Part shown: positions 27,554 through 37,714 of the stretch, one piece after another | How positions within the stretch are numbered: the first letter of the stretch is position 1 | How the letters are laid out: every line of letters starts with the position of its first letter | DNA from: Konateibacter massiliensis | GTDB taxonomy: Bacteria; Bacillota; Clostridia; Lachnospirales; Lachnospiraceae | NCBI RefSeq assembly: GCF_900184995.1 | Contig: NZ_LT860099.1 | Span: 708,269 to 772,268, forward strand | Length of the DNA stretch: 64,000 nucleotides | Direction of reading: 5' to 3' | Position numbers and translations under genes: made by a program | The notes under the pieces: generated by a model | Seen by the model: only the letters and a program-made list of their open reading frames with translations | The model's database searches: none | Told to the model about the DNA's origin: nothing

Positions 27554-29275
27554 CTATGCACCAAGCTTTTCGCCGTATTGTGCATGGTATGTCTTATAAT
27601 ATAAGCCTTTCTTTTCCAGTAAATCTTCATGTTTGCCCCGCTCCGCAATCTTTCCTTTTTCCAGAACGATAATTTCGTCTGCGTTTCGTACCGCTGAGAT
27701 TCGGTGGGCAATAATGATTTTGGTAATACCCTCAAGCTCCTTTAGGTTGTTTTGAATGGTAAATTCCGTCTCCATATCAAGTGCCGAGGTCGAATCATCT
27801 AAAACAAGTATCGGCATTTTCTTTGCAATCGCCCTCGCAATGCTGATTCTTTGCTTCTGACCGCCGGATAAGCCGACTCCTCTCTCTCCGATGAGCGTTT
27901 CATATTCGTTTTCCATTTTTTTGATGAAGGAGGCTGCATCTGCTTTCTCAAGTGCTTCCTTTACCTCATCGTTTCTAACAATCTTATTTTTTCCCAGCTT
28001 GACATTGGAATTGATTGTGTCGGAAAACAAAAATACATCCTGCATAACAAGAGAAATATTTGTTCTCAGTTCCTTCAGGCTCAACTGTTTGATGTCAACC
28101 CCATCCAGAAGTATTCTTCCTTCCGCCACGTCATAAAAACGCTGTAGCAGGTTGATAATGGAGGTCTTTCCGGTTCCTGTCGCTCCCATGATACCGATGG
28201 TCTTTCCTGCCATAACCTCAAAGGAAATATCCTCTAATATGTATTTGTCATCCACCTGAAAGGACACATTCTCAAATTTGATATCACCCTTTACATCACC
28301 TAATAGAATAGGCTGTTCGATTTCCGTGATTTGAGGCTGCTCCTCGTATATTTTTTTAATCTTATTGTTTGAAGCGATTGCGGAAGCAAGGTCGTTAAAC
28401 AGCCAGCCAAGCATCTCCATCGGCCATACGATATTGCTGCCATATTCCACTGCCGCTCCAAGCGTTCCAAGCGTAATTTCTCCGTTGATTACCAAGGTTC
28501 CGCCGTACACAATCGTAATAATCGGAAGAAGCTTTGTAATCAGCTGAAACATAGGCTGATATTTTACGAGCACCTTGGATTGGCGCATATTCAGCTCATA
28601 ATAACGCTTGTTGTGAGAGAGAAATTTGCTGATTTCAAACTTTTCTCTTGCAAATGCTTTTACAGTTCTCACACCGGCAAGGTTTTCCTGCGCCACGGTG
28701 TTTAGCACGGCATTTTCCTCACTGATTTCCTCATACACACCACCGAGCTTGCGCTCCATCATCATAGCAAGTATCGCCACGATCGGCATCGCAATGACAG
28801 GAATCAGAAACAGCTTAAAATTGAGGTGGAACATGCAGAACAAAATAATTGTCGTATGTATCGTAACCTCGATGAGAAGCATACTGATATAGCCGAGTGC
28901 TGCCCAAATTTTGTCCACGTCATCCTTCACCCTTGCCATCACTTCGCCCGTGTTGGTGTTGTTGAAAAAGTTGATTGAGAGCCCCTGAATATGACGAAAC
29001 AGTCTCCTTCTCATATCCGTTGCAACCCTTGCACTTATCTTGTCAAAGGTGTATTCCTTTAAATATCCAAATACACAGCGTCCCGCACCGATGAGAAATA
29101 TCATCATCAGCAGCTGTGTTAAAATCCCGATTTGTCCGTTCCCGATTACATCATCAATAATACGCTTTGTAATCTGGGGCGAGAGCATATCTAAGCTAAC
29201 CTGTATAACCATGCAGATGATGGCAAACAAATAGAAGTACCAGTTATCCAGTACATAGCTAGAAATTTTTTTCAT
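27554..29275 (-). CDS. Heterodimeric ABC multidrug exporter, subunit 1 (BmrC-like)
   Basis: 573 residues from ATG 29275, behind GAAAGGGGAT; the longer frame would start inside the leader terminator. Exporter membrane domain, then ATPase with GATGTGKTS, canonical signature LSGGQKQR, but Walker B ILVLDDSTSALD in which Asp replaces the catalytic Glu. This substitution plus LSVGQ in the partner is the signature of a heterodimer with one inactive site. Likely exports drugs or toxic compounds. First gene after a 5' leader with small ORF and terminator. Confidence 0.93.
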   Translation of the reverse strand: MKKISSYVLDNWYFYLFAIICMVIQVSLDMLSPQITKRIIDDVIGNGQIGILTQLLMMIFLIGAGRCVFGYLKEYTFDKISARVATDMRRRLFRHIQGLSINFFNNTNTGEVMARVKDDVDKIWAALGYISMLLIEVTIHTTIILFCMFHLNFKLFLIPVIAMPIVAILAMMMERKLGGVYEEISEENAVLNTVAQENLAGVRTVKAFAREKFEISKFLSHNKRYYELNMRQSKVLVKYQPMFQLITKLLPIITIVYGGTLVINGEITLGTLGAAVEYGSNIVWPMEMLGWLFNDLASAIASNNKIKKIYEEQPQITEIEQPILLGDVKGDIKFENVSFQVDDKYILEDISFEVMAGKTIGIMGATGTGKTSIINLLQRFYDVAEGRILLDGVDIKQLSLKELRTNISLVMQDVFLFSDTINSNVKLGKNKIVRNDEVKEALEKADAASFIKKMENEYETLIGERGVGLSGGQKQRISIARAIAKKMPILVLDDSTSALDMETEFTIQNNLKELEGITKIIIAHRISAVRNADEIIVLEKGKIAERGKHEDLLEKKGLYYKTYHAQYGEKLGA

Positions 29276-29304
29276 ATTATCCCCTTTCTTTTCCTCTAAG
29301 CTCA

Positions 29305-29340
29305 CAAAAAAGCCATGGCAAGACATGCCATGGCTAAAAA
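29305..29340 (-). terminator. Leader terminator (attenuator) upstream of ABC exporter genes
   Basis: Perfect stem AGCCATGGCA/TGCCATGGCT with a 5-base loop, followed on the minus strand by TTTTTT. It lies between the promoter at 29495-29524 and the first ABC gene, so it would stop transcription of the operon unless overcome. Confidence 0.88.
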
Positions 29341-29372
29341 TACACTGGATTAAAACAGAAAACTGTTATAAA

Positions 29373-29450
29373 TCAATGATGAGCAATAGAGGTAATCTTA
29401 CATTTAGAAATTGTTATTAAATTTTTTCTTCGCATATCAATTGTAAACAT
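29373..29450 (-). CDS. Leader peptide ORF of ABC exporter operon
   Basis: 25 codons, ATG 29450 preceded eight bases upstream by AGAGAGG; the peptide begins MFTIDMRRKNLI and ends SIAHH before TGA. The SD segment AGAGGTAA is exactly complementary to TTACCTCT inside the ORF (plus 29387-29394), so translation and RNA folding are linked. Layout (promoter, small ORF with good SD, terminator, ABC pair) resembles the bmrB leader of B. subtilis bmrCD, where ribosome stalling by antibiotics permits read-through. Confidence 0.75.
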   Translation of the reverse strand: MFTIDMRRKNLITISKCKITSIAHH

Positions 29451-29494
29451 ATTTTTTACCTCTCTTTCTTTTTATTTTGATTTTTGCTTTTGTT

Positions 29495-29524
29495 ATTATA
29501 TCCTCTCGGACAATACTTTGTCAA
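29495..29524 (-). promoter_or_regulatory. Promoter of the ABC exporter leader
   Basis: Minus strand TTGACA, 18-base spacer, TATAAT, both consensus, just after the GH51 gene. Confidence 0.88.
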
Positions 29525-29548
29525 CACATTTTATTGTTTTATAGAAAA

Positions 29549-31048
29549 TTATTCCACGCAGATTTTCATTACGCTGCAAGGCGGAATCTGAAAGCTGATT
29601 TCTCTTTTGTTTATTTCTACCTTATCAAAACTCTCCGTATGCACGCGGTTTGGCTCTGCAAAGGTGTTGTGCGCTGTCATATCATTTGTCAGTATCTCTG
29701 CCTTTACCGATTTTATCTCTCTCTCAGTCAAAACAGTCTGAATATCATAAGCCTCTGTAAGAGAAAGATTGTTGAGGGTAATATGAATTCTTCCTTCCTC
29801 GTCCATCGAAACTGATTCATGGAGGTTTGGAACTTTGTTTTCCTCAGTTCCTACTTCCTCTGTCTTGATATAACTTTCGAGAAGCGTTGCATCCTGATGA
29901 CATTTATACATATTGAAGATATGATAGGTCGGCGTTAGAACCATCTTCTCGCCCTCTGTCAGTATAACGGATTGCAATACATTGACCATCTGCGCAATGT
30001 TTGCCATTTTAACACGGTTGCAATGCTTATTGAAAATATTCAGGGTAATTCCCGCTACAAGCGCGTCTCTCATTGTACTCTGCTGATATAAAAATCCCGG
30101 ATTTGTGCCTGGCTCCACGTCAAACCAGCAGCCCCATTCGTCTACAATCATCGAGATATTTCTATCCGGGTCATATTTATCCATAATCGCTTCATGTCTG
30201 CTCACTAAGGTCTCCATATGCAGTGCCTTCTTCATTGTCTGATACCACATCTCTGCCTTGAAGTCGGTTGCGCTTCCCTTTGTCTGCCAGTTAATTGGAA
30301 CAACATAGTAGTGAAGGGAAAGTCCGTCCATAAAGCCGTGAAGATGCTCCGGTGCGCTCTCATGTGTTATCTTTAACACTTTTTCCGTCCAGTCATAATC
30401 GCCTGCATTTGCTCCGCAGCATACCTTATGAATCTTCTCGTCTGCCTTGTAATTTCTCACATAGGTCTGGTATCTTCTGTACTCATCCGCGTAGTATTCC
30501 GGACGCATATTTCCACCGCATCCCCAATTTTCGTTGCCGACACCGAAATAGTCAATTTTCCAAGACTCTTCCTGACCGTTTTCCTTCCTCAAATCCGCCA
30601 TCGGAGAAACACCGTCAAAAGTCATATATTCCACCCATTCAGACATTTCCTGAACCGTACCGCTTCCGAGATTTCCGTTGATATATGTCTTACAGCCAAG
30701 CTGCTTGCAAAGCTCCATAAATTCATGTGTACCGAAGCTGTTGTCTTCCACCACACCGCCCCAGTGGGTGTTAATCATCTTTTTGCGTTTTTCCTTTGGA
30801 CCGATTCCGTCCTTCCAATGATATTCATCTGCAAAACAGCCTCCCGGCCAGCGAAGCACCGGAATTTTTAACTCCTTCAAGGCTTCAACCACATCATTTC
30901 TCATTCCGTTTGTGTTCGGTATGTCGGAATTCTCCCCCACATAGATGCCGCCGTAGATACAGCGTCCCAAATGCTCTGCGAAATGTCCGTACAGCTCAGG
31001 GTTGATATGTCCTTCTTTTTTGCTCTCGTTGATAAATAATTTTGCCAT
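29549..31048 (-). CDS. abfA: Intracellular alpha-L-arabinofuranosidase (GH51)
   Basis: About 499 residues from ATG 31048 behind GGAGGG. Releases L-arabinose from arabinan or arabinoxylan oligosaccharides. GH51 landmarks: [21 protein letters not shown] at the start, [14 protein letters not shown] near 70, acid/base Glu in [11 protein letters not shown] (~175) and nucleophile Glu in [10 protein letters not shown] (~295). No signal peptide, so cytoplasmic. Operon partner of the upstream GH43, 31 bases apart. Confidence 0.95.
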   Translation of the reverse strand: MAKLFINESKKEGHINPELYGHFAEHLGRCIYGGIYVGENSDIPNTNGMRNDVVEALKELKIPVLRWPGGCFADEYHWKDGIGPKEKRKKMINTHWGGVVEDNSFGTHEFMELCKQLGCKTYINGNLGSGTVQEMSEWVEYMTFDGVSPMADLRKENGQEESWKIDYFGVGNENWGCGGNMRPEYYADEYRRYQTYVRNYKADEKIHKVCCGANAGDYDWTEKVLKITHESAPEHLHGFMDGLSLHYYVVPINWQTKGSATDFKAEMWYQTMKKALHMETLVSRHEAIMDKYDPDRNISMIVDEWGCWFDVEPGTNPGFLYQQSTMRDALVAGITLNIFNKHCNRVKMANIAQMVNVLQSVILTEGEKMVLTPTYHIFNMYKCHQDATLLESYIKTEEVGTEENKVPNLHESVSMDEEGRIHITLNNLSLTEAYDIQTVLTEREIKSVKAEILTNDMTAHNTFAEPNRVHTESFDKVEINKREISFQIPPCSVMKICVE

Positions 31049-31079
31049 AATGCCCTCCATCTGTGCTTTTGCACTTAAT

Positions 31080-32033
31080 TTAAAATTGAAAAACCGGCTT
31101 GTTATCGCTGTTCCACTCCAGTTTCATAATCATCGCATGTCTGTTTGGATTATTTAACGGGTCACCGACAATCTCCTCTGTCATCCTCGCATGGTATACC
31201 ATAATATTCTTTCCGTCTTCATCCACGGTAAAACAATTGTGTCCCGGCCCGTAAATACCCTTTGATACATCTGTCGTCAAGACCGGCTCCTCATATTTAA
31301 ACCATGAATTAGGGTTAAGCAAATCCGCATCTGCATCTGCCTCCAGCATTCCCATGCAATAGCAAGCACCCGTCGCACTCGCCGAAAAAGTCAAGAAAAT
31401 TTTATTGCCTCTCTTTATCACAAACGGTCCTTCATTTACCCAGAAACCGACTCTTTCCCAGTCATAGTCCGGTGTTGTCAAAAGAGCCCCTTTTGTCTTT
31501 AGCTTCCAAGGCGTCTCCATTTTCGCAATGTAGAGATTGGACGGTGTATGCTCCTCCTCCACCTTCTGGGCCCATACAAAATAGTGCTCGCCCTTATGTT
31601 CAAACACCGTCGCATCAAGGGAAAAGTTTGTGAAGGAAACTAAATCATCCTCGGCAATCTGCATCATACCAAGCTCTTTCCATTCTCCTGTCGCAGGATT
31701 TTTATCCTCGCATTCGAGGACATAGGGACGAATTTTCCAAACATCCTCCACGTCTCCTGCCGCAAAATAAATGTACCATTTCCCATTAAAAAAATGAAGC
31801 TCCGGTGCCCAGATATGGCTTCCCATCACTCCGGTTTTATGTTTCATCCATACCGTGTACTCTTTGGCATTCGTAAGCTCTGCGAGAGCCTTGGCATAGC
31901 GGATTATAATTCTGTCATATTCCGGCACAGTTGCCGTAAAATAATAATAACCGTCTGTGTGCTTGATCACATAAGGGTCAGCCCTTTGTAAAATCCACGG
32001 CTCATTATAGCGTAAATGTTTCAGTTCACCCAT
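31080..32033 (-). CDS. GH43 family glycosidase (arabinofuranosidase/arabinanase type)
   Basis: 317 residues, single five-bladed propeller, no signal peptide. The three acidic residues appear in order: base Asp in QRADPYVI (~19), pKa-tuning Asp in FSLDATVF (~140), acid Glu in WVNEGPFV (~200). With the GH51 gene it forms a two-gene unit for arabinose-containing plant oligosaccharides. SD AAGGAGG before the start. Confidence 0.92.
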   Translation of the reverse strand: MGELKHLRYNEPWILQRADPYVIKHTDGYYYFTATVPEYDRIIIRYAKALAELTNAKEYTVWMKHKTGVMGSHIWAPELHFFNGKWYIYFAAGDVEDVWKIRPYVLECEDKNPATGEWKELGMMQIAEDDLVSFTNFSLDATVFEHKGEHYFVWAQKVEEEHTPSNLYIAKMETPWKLKTKGALLTTPDYDWERVGFWVNEGPFVIKRGNKIFLTFSASATGACYCMGMLEADADADLLNPNSWFKYEEPVLTTDVSKGIYGPGHNCFTVDEDGKNIMVYHARMTEEIVGDPLNNPNRHAMIMKLEWNSDNKPVFQF

Positions 32034-32194
32034 TTGCTCCTCCTTGAAAAAAGGTTTTATTTTATATTTTATTAAACTATTTTATTTACAACTAAATTAT
32101 AGTATATTTTAGAGCAAATAGCAAATGTTTCTTAAATATATTTAAAATATTTTAGATTTTAAAATAATAAATAAGAAACTGCGAGGTGCGCATA

Positions 32195-32241
32195 AAAAAA
32201 CCTGATGCTTACTTATTTTCACAAGTAACCATCAGGTTTTT
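32195..32241. terminator. Terminator of the H-NOX chemoreceptor gene
   Basis: AACCTGATG-TTACTT ... AAGTAA-CATCAGGTTTTT with T-runs on both strands. Directly preceded (32181-32194) by GCGAGGTGCGCATA, also found at 49582-49595. Confidence 0.85.
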
Positions 32242-32269
32242 CTATCTATCACATATATATTTTAAATTC

Positions 32270-32323
32270 GTAACTGTTTAGATCCAATCTCGAAAACACT
32301 ACGTGTTTCCTCTGAACAGTTAC
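32270..32323. repeat. Intergenic hairpin element (GTA/TAC-loop family, copy D)
   Basis: Outer arms GTAACTGTT/AACAGTTAC enclose the inner hairpin AAACAC-TAC-GTGTTT followed by CCTCTG, a layout shared with copies at 1009 and 49557. Confidence 0.5.
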
Positions 32324-34117
32324 TTAAATTCTATACTTACTCAAATCCTCTTGGAAGTTCTTAATCATCTGGTCAAATACAACAATCTGCTGTGTCAGCT
32401 CTGTAATCTGATCCACATAGATTGCAACATTGGAGCTTGCCTCCTCGGTTGCAGCAGAGTTTTCTTCTGCGATTGCTGCCAAATTCTGAATTCCGTCAAA
32501 TACTTCTGTAATATTATCTGCCTCTGATTTTAAGTTCTGGGATGTCTGAATCATCAGGTCAGATACTAGCTTTAAGCGGTCATTTGAAACCATGGAAGTT
32601 CCGACTGCATCGGTAAGGTTCGCATTCTGCTGGTCAAGCACCTCATACTGAACGTCAATTGCCTCTACCACATCACCGATACTTGAGATAAAGTTGGTCA
32701 GGCTGCTGTTAATCTGTTCAACTGCCTGATTGGTCTCTTCGGAAAGCTTCTTAACTTCCTCTGCAACAACGGCAAAGCCTTTTCCTGATTCTCCCGCTCT
32801 TGCCGCCTCAATGGAAGCATTCAGCGCCAACAGGTTAATCTGATGTGCAATCGCCGAAACAATGGAAACAATCTTTGTAATGTTTGTCGCATTGTCCTTC
32901 AGCTCATTGCCGCTCTTTCTGATATCGTTAAATTTATGCAGCACGGAATCTATCTCGGTTGCTGTCTTCTTTACATTGCTAAAGCTCTCTTCAATTCCCA
33001 CAACCGCATCTTCGATTTTGTCCTTGTTATCCTGACTCTGGTTGGAAATTCCTGTTACATTTTCAATACTTACGCTTAATACAGAAATTGCTTTTCCGGT
33101 ATCCTCCGCCTGGCTTGTCGCTGCCATTGCAACCTCATCCAGTACATCGGTAATGTCATTGGAAGCATTCTGCATCGTCATGGCAATATTCTCAATTGCG
33201 TTATTGAACATATTCATCTCATCGACAATCGCATTAAAGCCCATGAAATCCTTCTGAACGCCGCCCTTTAACTCATTAATCTCGCCCATGATATCTTCGT
33301 AGATATCCTTGGACTTCAAAATAACCGCTTCCGTATATTTTCGTTCCTTCAGCTTTTTAATCTCTTCCAAAACAAGCTTCATCGGACGGTTAAACAGCTT
33401 GCCGCCGACCGCCGTTGCCGCAAAGGATATTGCACCAAGTATAACCGCATGCAGGTTATTCACCGGCATAATCAGTCCTGCCACAATAACTAAAATCGCG
33501 TTAAACAGTGCTGTTTTCACAGATACATCCTTTATCACACCAACTGAGAAAAGGAGATTTAAGCGAAACTTTTTCTTTACCTGTATTTCTTTTTCAAAGG
33601 TCAGCTTAAGCTGTAATTCACCCTCCTGTTGGCTGATGAATACAACATCTATCTTTTCCTTAAAATAGGTTGATATACCACTAATCAAGCCGGTTAAGTA
33701 ATCTCCCATTCCACGCTTAGAGCGATAGGTAAAAATGATTTCATGTGAGGATATTGGTGTTACATCAAGGATTGGCGGAACCGCTCCCTTGATACGTTTC
33801 ATAACAATTACATGAACATCATTCATGGATTTTAAAAATTCATACGCTGTATCATGTCTGAAAAATCCCGGATAGTTGGTGCTGAACGTCTTAATGTTCT
33901 GCTCACCTACTATTTTCCAAATTTCCTTCGGTCCTTTTCCCGCATTGCTTCCTATTTTCAAAACAACGCCCTTCGCTATTTCATCTTTTACATCTTCCAA
34001 TGGTGAGAAAATATGGTCTTTTGCCAAACCATTCGCAATTAGTGCATCATCTACCACTTTATCTCCGAACAACTGTCTGCTGGATTGCACCCATGTTGAA
34101 ACTACTGTACCTTTCAT
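32324..34117 (-). CDS. H-NOX heme-domain methyl-accepting chemotaxis protein
   Basis: 597 residues. Residues 1-~185 are a heme NO/O2-binding (H-NOX) domain aligning without gaps to the Thermoanaerobacter type: proximal His102 (DVHVIV), Pro115, the heme-propionate motif Y131-x-S133-x-R135 and distal Tyr140, the hydrogen donor linked to stable O2 binding. Two membrane helices follow (~205-250), then an MCP signalling domain with [34 protein letters not shown] near 440-475. Predicted to sense O2 (or NO) inside the cell and steer motility of an anaerobe. AAGGAG before the ATG; monocistronic. Confidence 0.95.
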   Translation of the reverse strand: MKGTVVSTWVQSSRQLFGDKVVDDALIANGLAKDHIFSPLEDVKDEIAKGVVLKIGSNAGKGPKEIWKIVGEQNIKTFSTNYPGFFRHDTAYEFLKSMNDVHVIVMKRIKGAVPPILDVTPISSHEIIFTYRSKRGMGDYLTGLISGISTYFKEKIDVVFISQQEGELQLKLTFEKEIQVKKKFRLNLLFSVGVIKDVSVKTALFNAILVIVAGLIMPVNNLHAVILGAISFAATAVGGKLFNRPMKLVLEEIKKLKERKYTEAVILKSKDIYEDIMGEINELKGGVQKDFMGFNAIVDEMNMFNNAIENIAMTMQNASNDITDVLDEVAMAATSQAEDTGKAISVLSVSIENVTGISNQSQDNKDKIEDAVVGIEESFSNVKKTATEIDSVLHKFNDIRKSGNELKDNATNITKIVSIVSAIAHQINLLALNASIEAARAGESGKGFAVVAEEVKKLSEETNQAVEQINSSLTNFISSIGDVVEAIDVQYEVLDQQNANLTDAVGTSMVSNDRLKLVSDLMIQTSQNLKSEADNITEVFDGIQNLAAIAEENSAATEEASSNVAIYVDQITELTQQIVVFDQMIKNFQEDLSKYRI

Positions 34118-34244
34118 AATTCTTGCTCCTTATCCAAATAGTAATAGTGAATAACAATAATAGTTATTATATCGCAATTATCTTTGATTAGCAACATATT
34201 TCGCTATGGGTATCCAGCGTATTTTCACAAGTTTTAACTGTACT

Positions 34245-36530
34245 TTAGGACACGATTACAATGTCTTTTCCTCTGCTCTCCAAATTACTTGTATCAATGG
34301 AGAATTCTATGTTCTTTGGCACGTTCACTTCCAGTAAAATTCTCTCCTGCTCCTCCTTTACACAAACGGATATCAAACCGTTTACTGACTCGAAGCTGCA
34401 CTGAAAATTCGTCATTGTTTTTGGCAGATGCGGCATAATCTTTACTGCCTGAAACCCTGCCTTCTGCGGAATAATTCCTGCAATTCCGTTATAATACCAC
34501 TCTGCGATATGCCCCATCATATCATGGCAGTGGCTTCGGGGGTTGTTTTCCCAATACTCACCAAGCGTCGTTTCCCCATCCAGAACAAAGGCATAGTAGC
34601 TTGGGTGCTCCTCCTTTAGAATGAACTCTGAAATCAGCTCGTTCATTCCATATCTGGAAGCACTTTGAATGACATAAGGAAGTCCGACCTCCCCGCTGAT
34701 AAAGGCTCCCTCTCTCTCTAGGGTAAAGCGAAGTGCTTTCGCCAAATCTGCCTCATATTTCTCCGGCACCATCCCCCAATAAAGCGGCAGTGCCTGACTT
34801 GCCTGCGTTAAGAAAACCTCTCCCGGATGGTCCCATGCCTTATAGCAATAAAACCCTTCTGTCGGGTGCTTAACAAGCAGCTTTTGATTGTAGTTATCTT
34901 TCACCTGCTTGGCGTAGGCTCTGAGTGCATTTGCGTCTTCCGTCTGCTTTAATATTTCCGCAAACTTCATGAGGACAATCGCATCTGCATATAAAAATGC
35001 TGTCTCAATATTTTCCCTGACCAAGTAATTTTTCGGATTCCCCCAATCGCCTATGCCATGATTTAAGAAACCGTCTGCATTTACTTTTGTTTTCAAATAA
35101 TTCAGATACCGCATTCCCGAATCGTAATTATCTTCCAGCACCTTTTTATCCCCATAAAACAGGTAATGCCAGTACACGCCGAGTATCGAGGTGCTTCCCC
35201 AAGGGATAATATCATAAAAGCTTCCCATCCCCGGAACCGGCAGCACATTTGGTATATAGCAAGGACACTGCGAAGGCATCAGCCCCTCGCCCAAGAAAAC
35301 CTTATTTCCTTCAAAGTCTAAAAAATAATCATCTTTCGTATGCTGGTCCGCGCGCATATCCAGGAAAAACTTTTCCCATAGCTTTTGCCCGTCCTTCATA
35401 TACATAATCGATGGCGCCATCAGATGATTCGGTTCCTGCCATGCAAAACGCTCAATGGTTGGGCAATCTGTATGTACACTTACCATGTTGGCTTCCACTG
35501 CCTTTTCGATGATGTTGTAAATCTTCTCATATCGCTTATCGTCACATGTAAAACTTCCTGTTGTCACATAGGCGCTTGTTATTGCGTCGCCTTGGAGTTT
35601 TTGTATATCGCCTCCTTCAACCGCGACATAACGTCCTGCAAAGTAGGTAAATGCCATTCTGAATTTTTCCCATTTTTCCTCTTCGCCCACAATATATGTA
35701 ATGCAAGAATCAATTTCCATCCAGCCCTTTGCCATCTGATCGACGTCACCGTCTGGCGTCAGCTTCTCCGCCGGATAAAATTTAATTTCTTCACCTTTTT
35801 TTCCAAATACCTCTGCTTCTAAAATACCGGACATATTCTGACCCAAATCATAAATCTTGCGGTTTTTGAAATCGTGGATATGTTTTCCTTCATAGCTTTG
35901 AAGCACCTTGATTGCCGGTTGAAACTGCTCGGTAAGCTCTCCCTTTGGTTCCTTTTCTGCCTCGACAAGACTTGCATTCTCCCATTCAGAGTCATCAAAC
36001 TCCACTGTGTTCCAGCCGGTTTGCACCAGCCCTCCTTCTATTGTCTCGGAGCCATACACATTTGACATTGTTACACAATGTCTTTTTACCTTAAAGCTCT
36101 CATCTGCCGTTATAATATCTGTTGTTCCGTCTTCATAATTTAGCTCCAAACTCAGCGCCAGCACCAGATTTTCCCCAAACGGACGGTAAGGGTTTGGATT
36201 CGGCGGCATAAACTCCGGAAATTCAAAAGTATAATGTTCATCGCATTTGATAAACCAGCCGTTTCCAACCTCTGCTCCAAGTACATTTTGCCCTTTTCCT
36301 AAATATTCTTTGACATCAAATCTGACATACTGGATATATTTGTTATAATTCGTCCAGCCTGGGTCGAGCTCATGGTCTCCTACCTTTTTCCCGTTTATAT
36401 AAAAGTGAAACTGTCCAAGTCCACAAACGTTTGCATGTGCTGACTTTACTTTCTTTTCAATCTTGATTACCTTTCTGCTGTAGAAAGGTGATTTTGTGTT
36501 GTTCGTAATCCATTGTCCTAATTTCCCCAT
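34245..36530 (-). CDS. Alpha-L-rhamnosidase (GH78)
   Basis: 761 residues, no signal peptide, so cytoplasmic. N-terminal beta-sandwich (LGQFHFYINGKKVGDHELDPGWTNYNK) then the (alpha/alpha)6 barrel with the acid region VHTDCPTIERFAWQEPNHL (~355, Glu of IER) and the base region LDGETTLGEYWENNPRSHCHDMMGH (~655). Removes terminal L-rhamnose from flavonoid glycosides or rhamnogalacturonan fragments. Last gene of an operon with a complete sugar ABC importer, which suggests that the importer brings in rhamnosides. Confidence 0.93.
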   Translation of the reverse strand: MGKLGQWITNNTKSPFYSRKVIKIEKKVKSAHANVCGLGQFHFYINGKKVGDHELDPGWTNYNKYIQYVRFDVKEYLGKGQNVLGAEVGNGWFIKCDEHYTFEFPEFMPPNPNPYRPFGENLVLALSLELNYEDGTTDIITADESFKVKRHCVTMSNVYGSETIEGGLVQTGWNTVEFDDSEWENASLVEAEKEPKGELTEQFQPAIKVLQSYEGKHIHDFKNRKIYDLGQNMSGILEAEVFGKKGEEIKFYPAEKLTPDGDVDQMAKGWMEIDSCITYIVGEEEKWEKFRMAFTYFAGRYVAVEGGDIQKLQGDAITSAYVTTGSFTCDDKRYEKIYNIIEKAVEANMVSVHTDCPTIERFAWQEPNHLMAPSIMYMKDGQKLWEKFFLDMRADQHTKDDYFLDFEGNKVFLGEGLMPSQCPCYIPNVLPVPGMGSFYDIIPWGSTSILGVYWHYLFYGDKKVLEDNYDSGMRYLNYLKTKVNADGFLNHGIGDWGNPKNYLVRENIETAFLYADAIVLMKFAEILKQTEDANALRAYAKQVKDNYNQKLLVKHPTEGFYCYKAWDHPGEVFLTQASQALPLYWGMVPEKYEADLAKALRFTLEREGAFISGEVGLPYVIQSASRYGMNELISEFILKEEHPSYYAFVLDGETTLGEYWENNPRSHCHDMMGHIAEWYYNGIAGIIPQKAGFQAVKIMPHLPKTMTNFQCSFESVNGLISVCVKEEQERILLEVNVPKNIEFSIDTSNLESRGKDIVIVS

Positions 36531-36561
36531 GCCGTCTCTATCCTTTCTGCATGTTTTTTAA

Positions 36562-36629
36562 AAAGAATGTGCAAAAACACATTCTTTGTTATATATTGGG
36601 AAATTTCTACGAATTTCCTAATATATAAC
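36562..36629. repeat. Composite palindromic element, copy 1
   Basis: Hairpin AAAGAATGTG/CACATTCTTT (36562-36587) abutting a 42-bp palindrome GTTATATATTGGGAAATT ... AATTTCCTAATATATAAC (36588-36629). Same two-part design at 49522-49629. It separates the last permease gene from the rhamnosidase gene. Confidence 0.75.
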
Positions 36630-36642
36630 AAGTATTCCTCTT

Positions 36643-37647
36643 TTATTTTGCATCTGCCAATGCCCGCTCAAGCTTTGCCTTATGCATACGCTTGATTACA
36701 AACTTATAGCTGTTAGATGTATAAATCAGGAACACCATAACGCATAATCCATTCATCACTGTCTGCATGGAGCTTCCGAAGCCAAGCTTTACAAAGCCGG
36801 AGGAAATCATGGCAGAGGTGAATGCACCGACAATAACGCCAATTGTCGAATTGGAGAATTTTCCGATAGCACCTCCGATAAAAAGCGGAAGGAACGCACC
36901 CATAAAATAGGATGAGCTGGAAAGCCCTGCCTCCGGTGATACGGTTCCGTACTTCGAAAGATAAATTACTCCTGCAATTCCCAAAAGCGCACCCGCTGCC
37001 ACATAGCAGCCAACGGCATTTCTCTTTTCGCGTATTCCGATATCAACCGCTATTTTTTGCCCTGTGGCAAGAGCCTTCTGGTTATAGCCAAACCGTGTAT
37101 ACTCAAAGAGGAATATACTGACTGCCGCCACAGCAAAAAGCAGTATCCATAAGTACTTTTGCTGTGAAAAAATAAGCAGCTTTGTCTTTCCGATCAGGCG
37201 AACTCCCTTCGAGCTGTTGTACATCAGACCGATTGACTCATAAATCATCGCAACTCCCAGTGAAGTAACCATAGGCGGAAGTCCTAATGTCACATAGGTA
37301 AGACCTGCAATCAATCCCAATACCATACCTGTTAAAATAATAACAGCCAGCAGCCCCCACGGTCCCATACCAAAATCTTTTGCGATGTTTCCTGCCAAAA
37401 TAGCGGACAGAGAAATGGTCGCACCGATGGCAAAGTCAAATCTTCCTGAAAAGATATGGTAGGACATTGCCAGAGAAATCATAGATGTATAAATAGCCGT
37501 GTAGCAGATTGTTTCCAAGTCCGTTCCCATTGCAAAGGAAGGGTCCCCAAATAATACACATAATAGTTTTATTACGACATAGGTTACAACCGGTATACTC
37601 AGAGTGATTAATATGTTTTTTCCTATTTTTTTTATTTGACTGCTCAT
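36643..37647 (-). CDS. Sugar ABC transporter permease (RbsC type), second permease
   Basis: 334 residues, about ten helices, with the BPD_transp_2 features (AIYTSMISLAMSYHIFSGRFDFAIGATISLSAILAG and SSYFMGAFLPLFIGGAIG). Partner of the permease at 38984; two different permeases in one system recall rhamnose (RhaPQ) and AI-2 importers. Preceded by a hairpin after the binding-protein gene. Confidence 0.92.
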   Translation of the reverse strand: MSSQIKKIGKNILITLSIPVVTYVVIKLLCVLFGDPSFAMGTDLETICYTAIYTSMISLAMSYHIFSGRFDFAIGATISLSAILAGNIAKDFGMGPWGLLAVIILTGMVLGLIAGLTYVTLGLPPMVTSLGVAMIYESIGLMYNSSKGVRLIGKTKLLIFSQQKYLWILLFAVAAVSIFLFEYTRFGYNQKALATGQKIAVDIGIREKRNAVGCYVAAGALLGIAGVIYLSKYGTVSPEAGLSSSSYFMGAFLPLFIGGAIGKFSNSTIGVIVGAFTSAMISSGFVKLGFGSSMQTVMNGLCVMVFLIYTSNSYKFVIKRMHKAKLERALADAK

Positions 37648-37678
37648 AGTTTCACCCTCTAAATGCTTTCTTTCAGGC

Positions 37679-37700
37679 TTTGGGAGGAAAACCTCCCAAA
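37679..37700 (-). other. Hairpin after the binding-protein gene
   Basis: Perfect TTTGGGAGG/CCTCCCAAA with an AAAA/TTTT loop, in the short gap before the downstream permease; typical of 3'-end stabilisers that raise binding-protein mRNA. Confidence 0.75.
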
Positions 37701-37714
37701 ACCGATGTTTTATT

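Larger units (their letters stand above)
32034..32323. other. Intergenic region between GH43 operon and H-NOX chemoreceptor
   Basis: 290 bases: AT-rich promoter zone for the GH43-GH51 operon near 32050-32170, the terminator of the upstream chemoreceptor gene at 32195-32241, and a hairpin element at 32270-32323. Confidence 0.55.

Noticed and set aside
29276-29326. 17-residue extension of the first ABC half (MSCHGFFVSLEEKKGDN)
   Set aside because: It would begin within the leader terminator; the proper SD precedes ATG 29275.
30428-30871. 147-residue plus-strand ORF inside the GH51 gene
   Set aside because: Antisense shadow; the GH51 reading frame has intact catalytic motifs.
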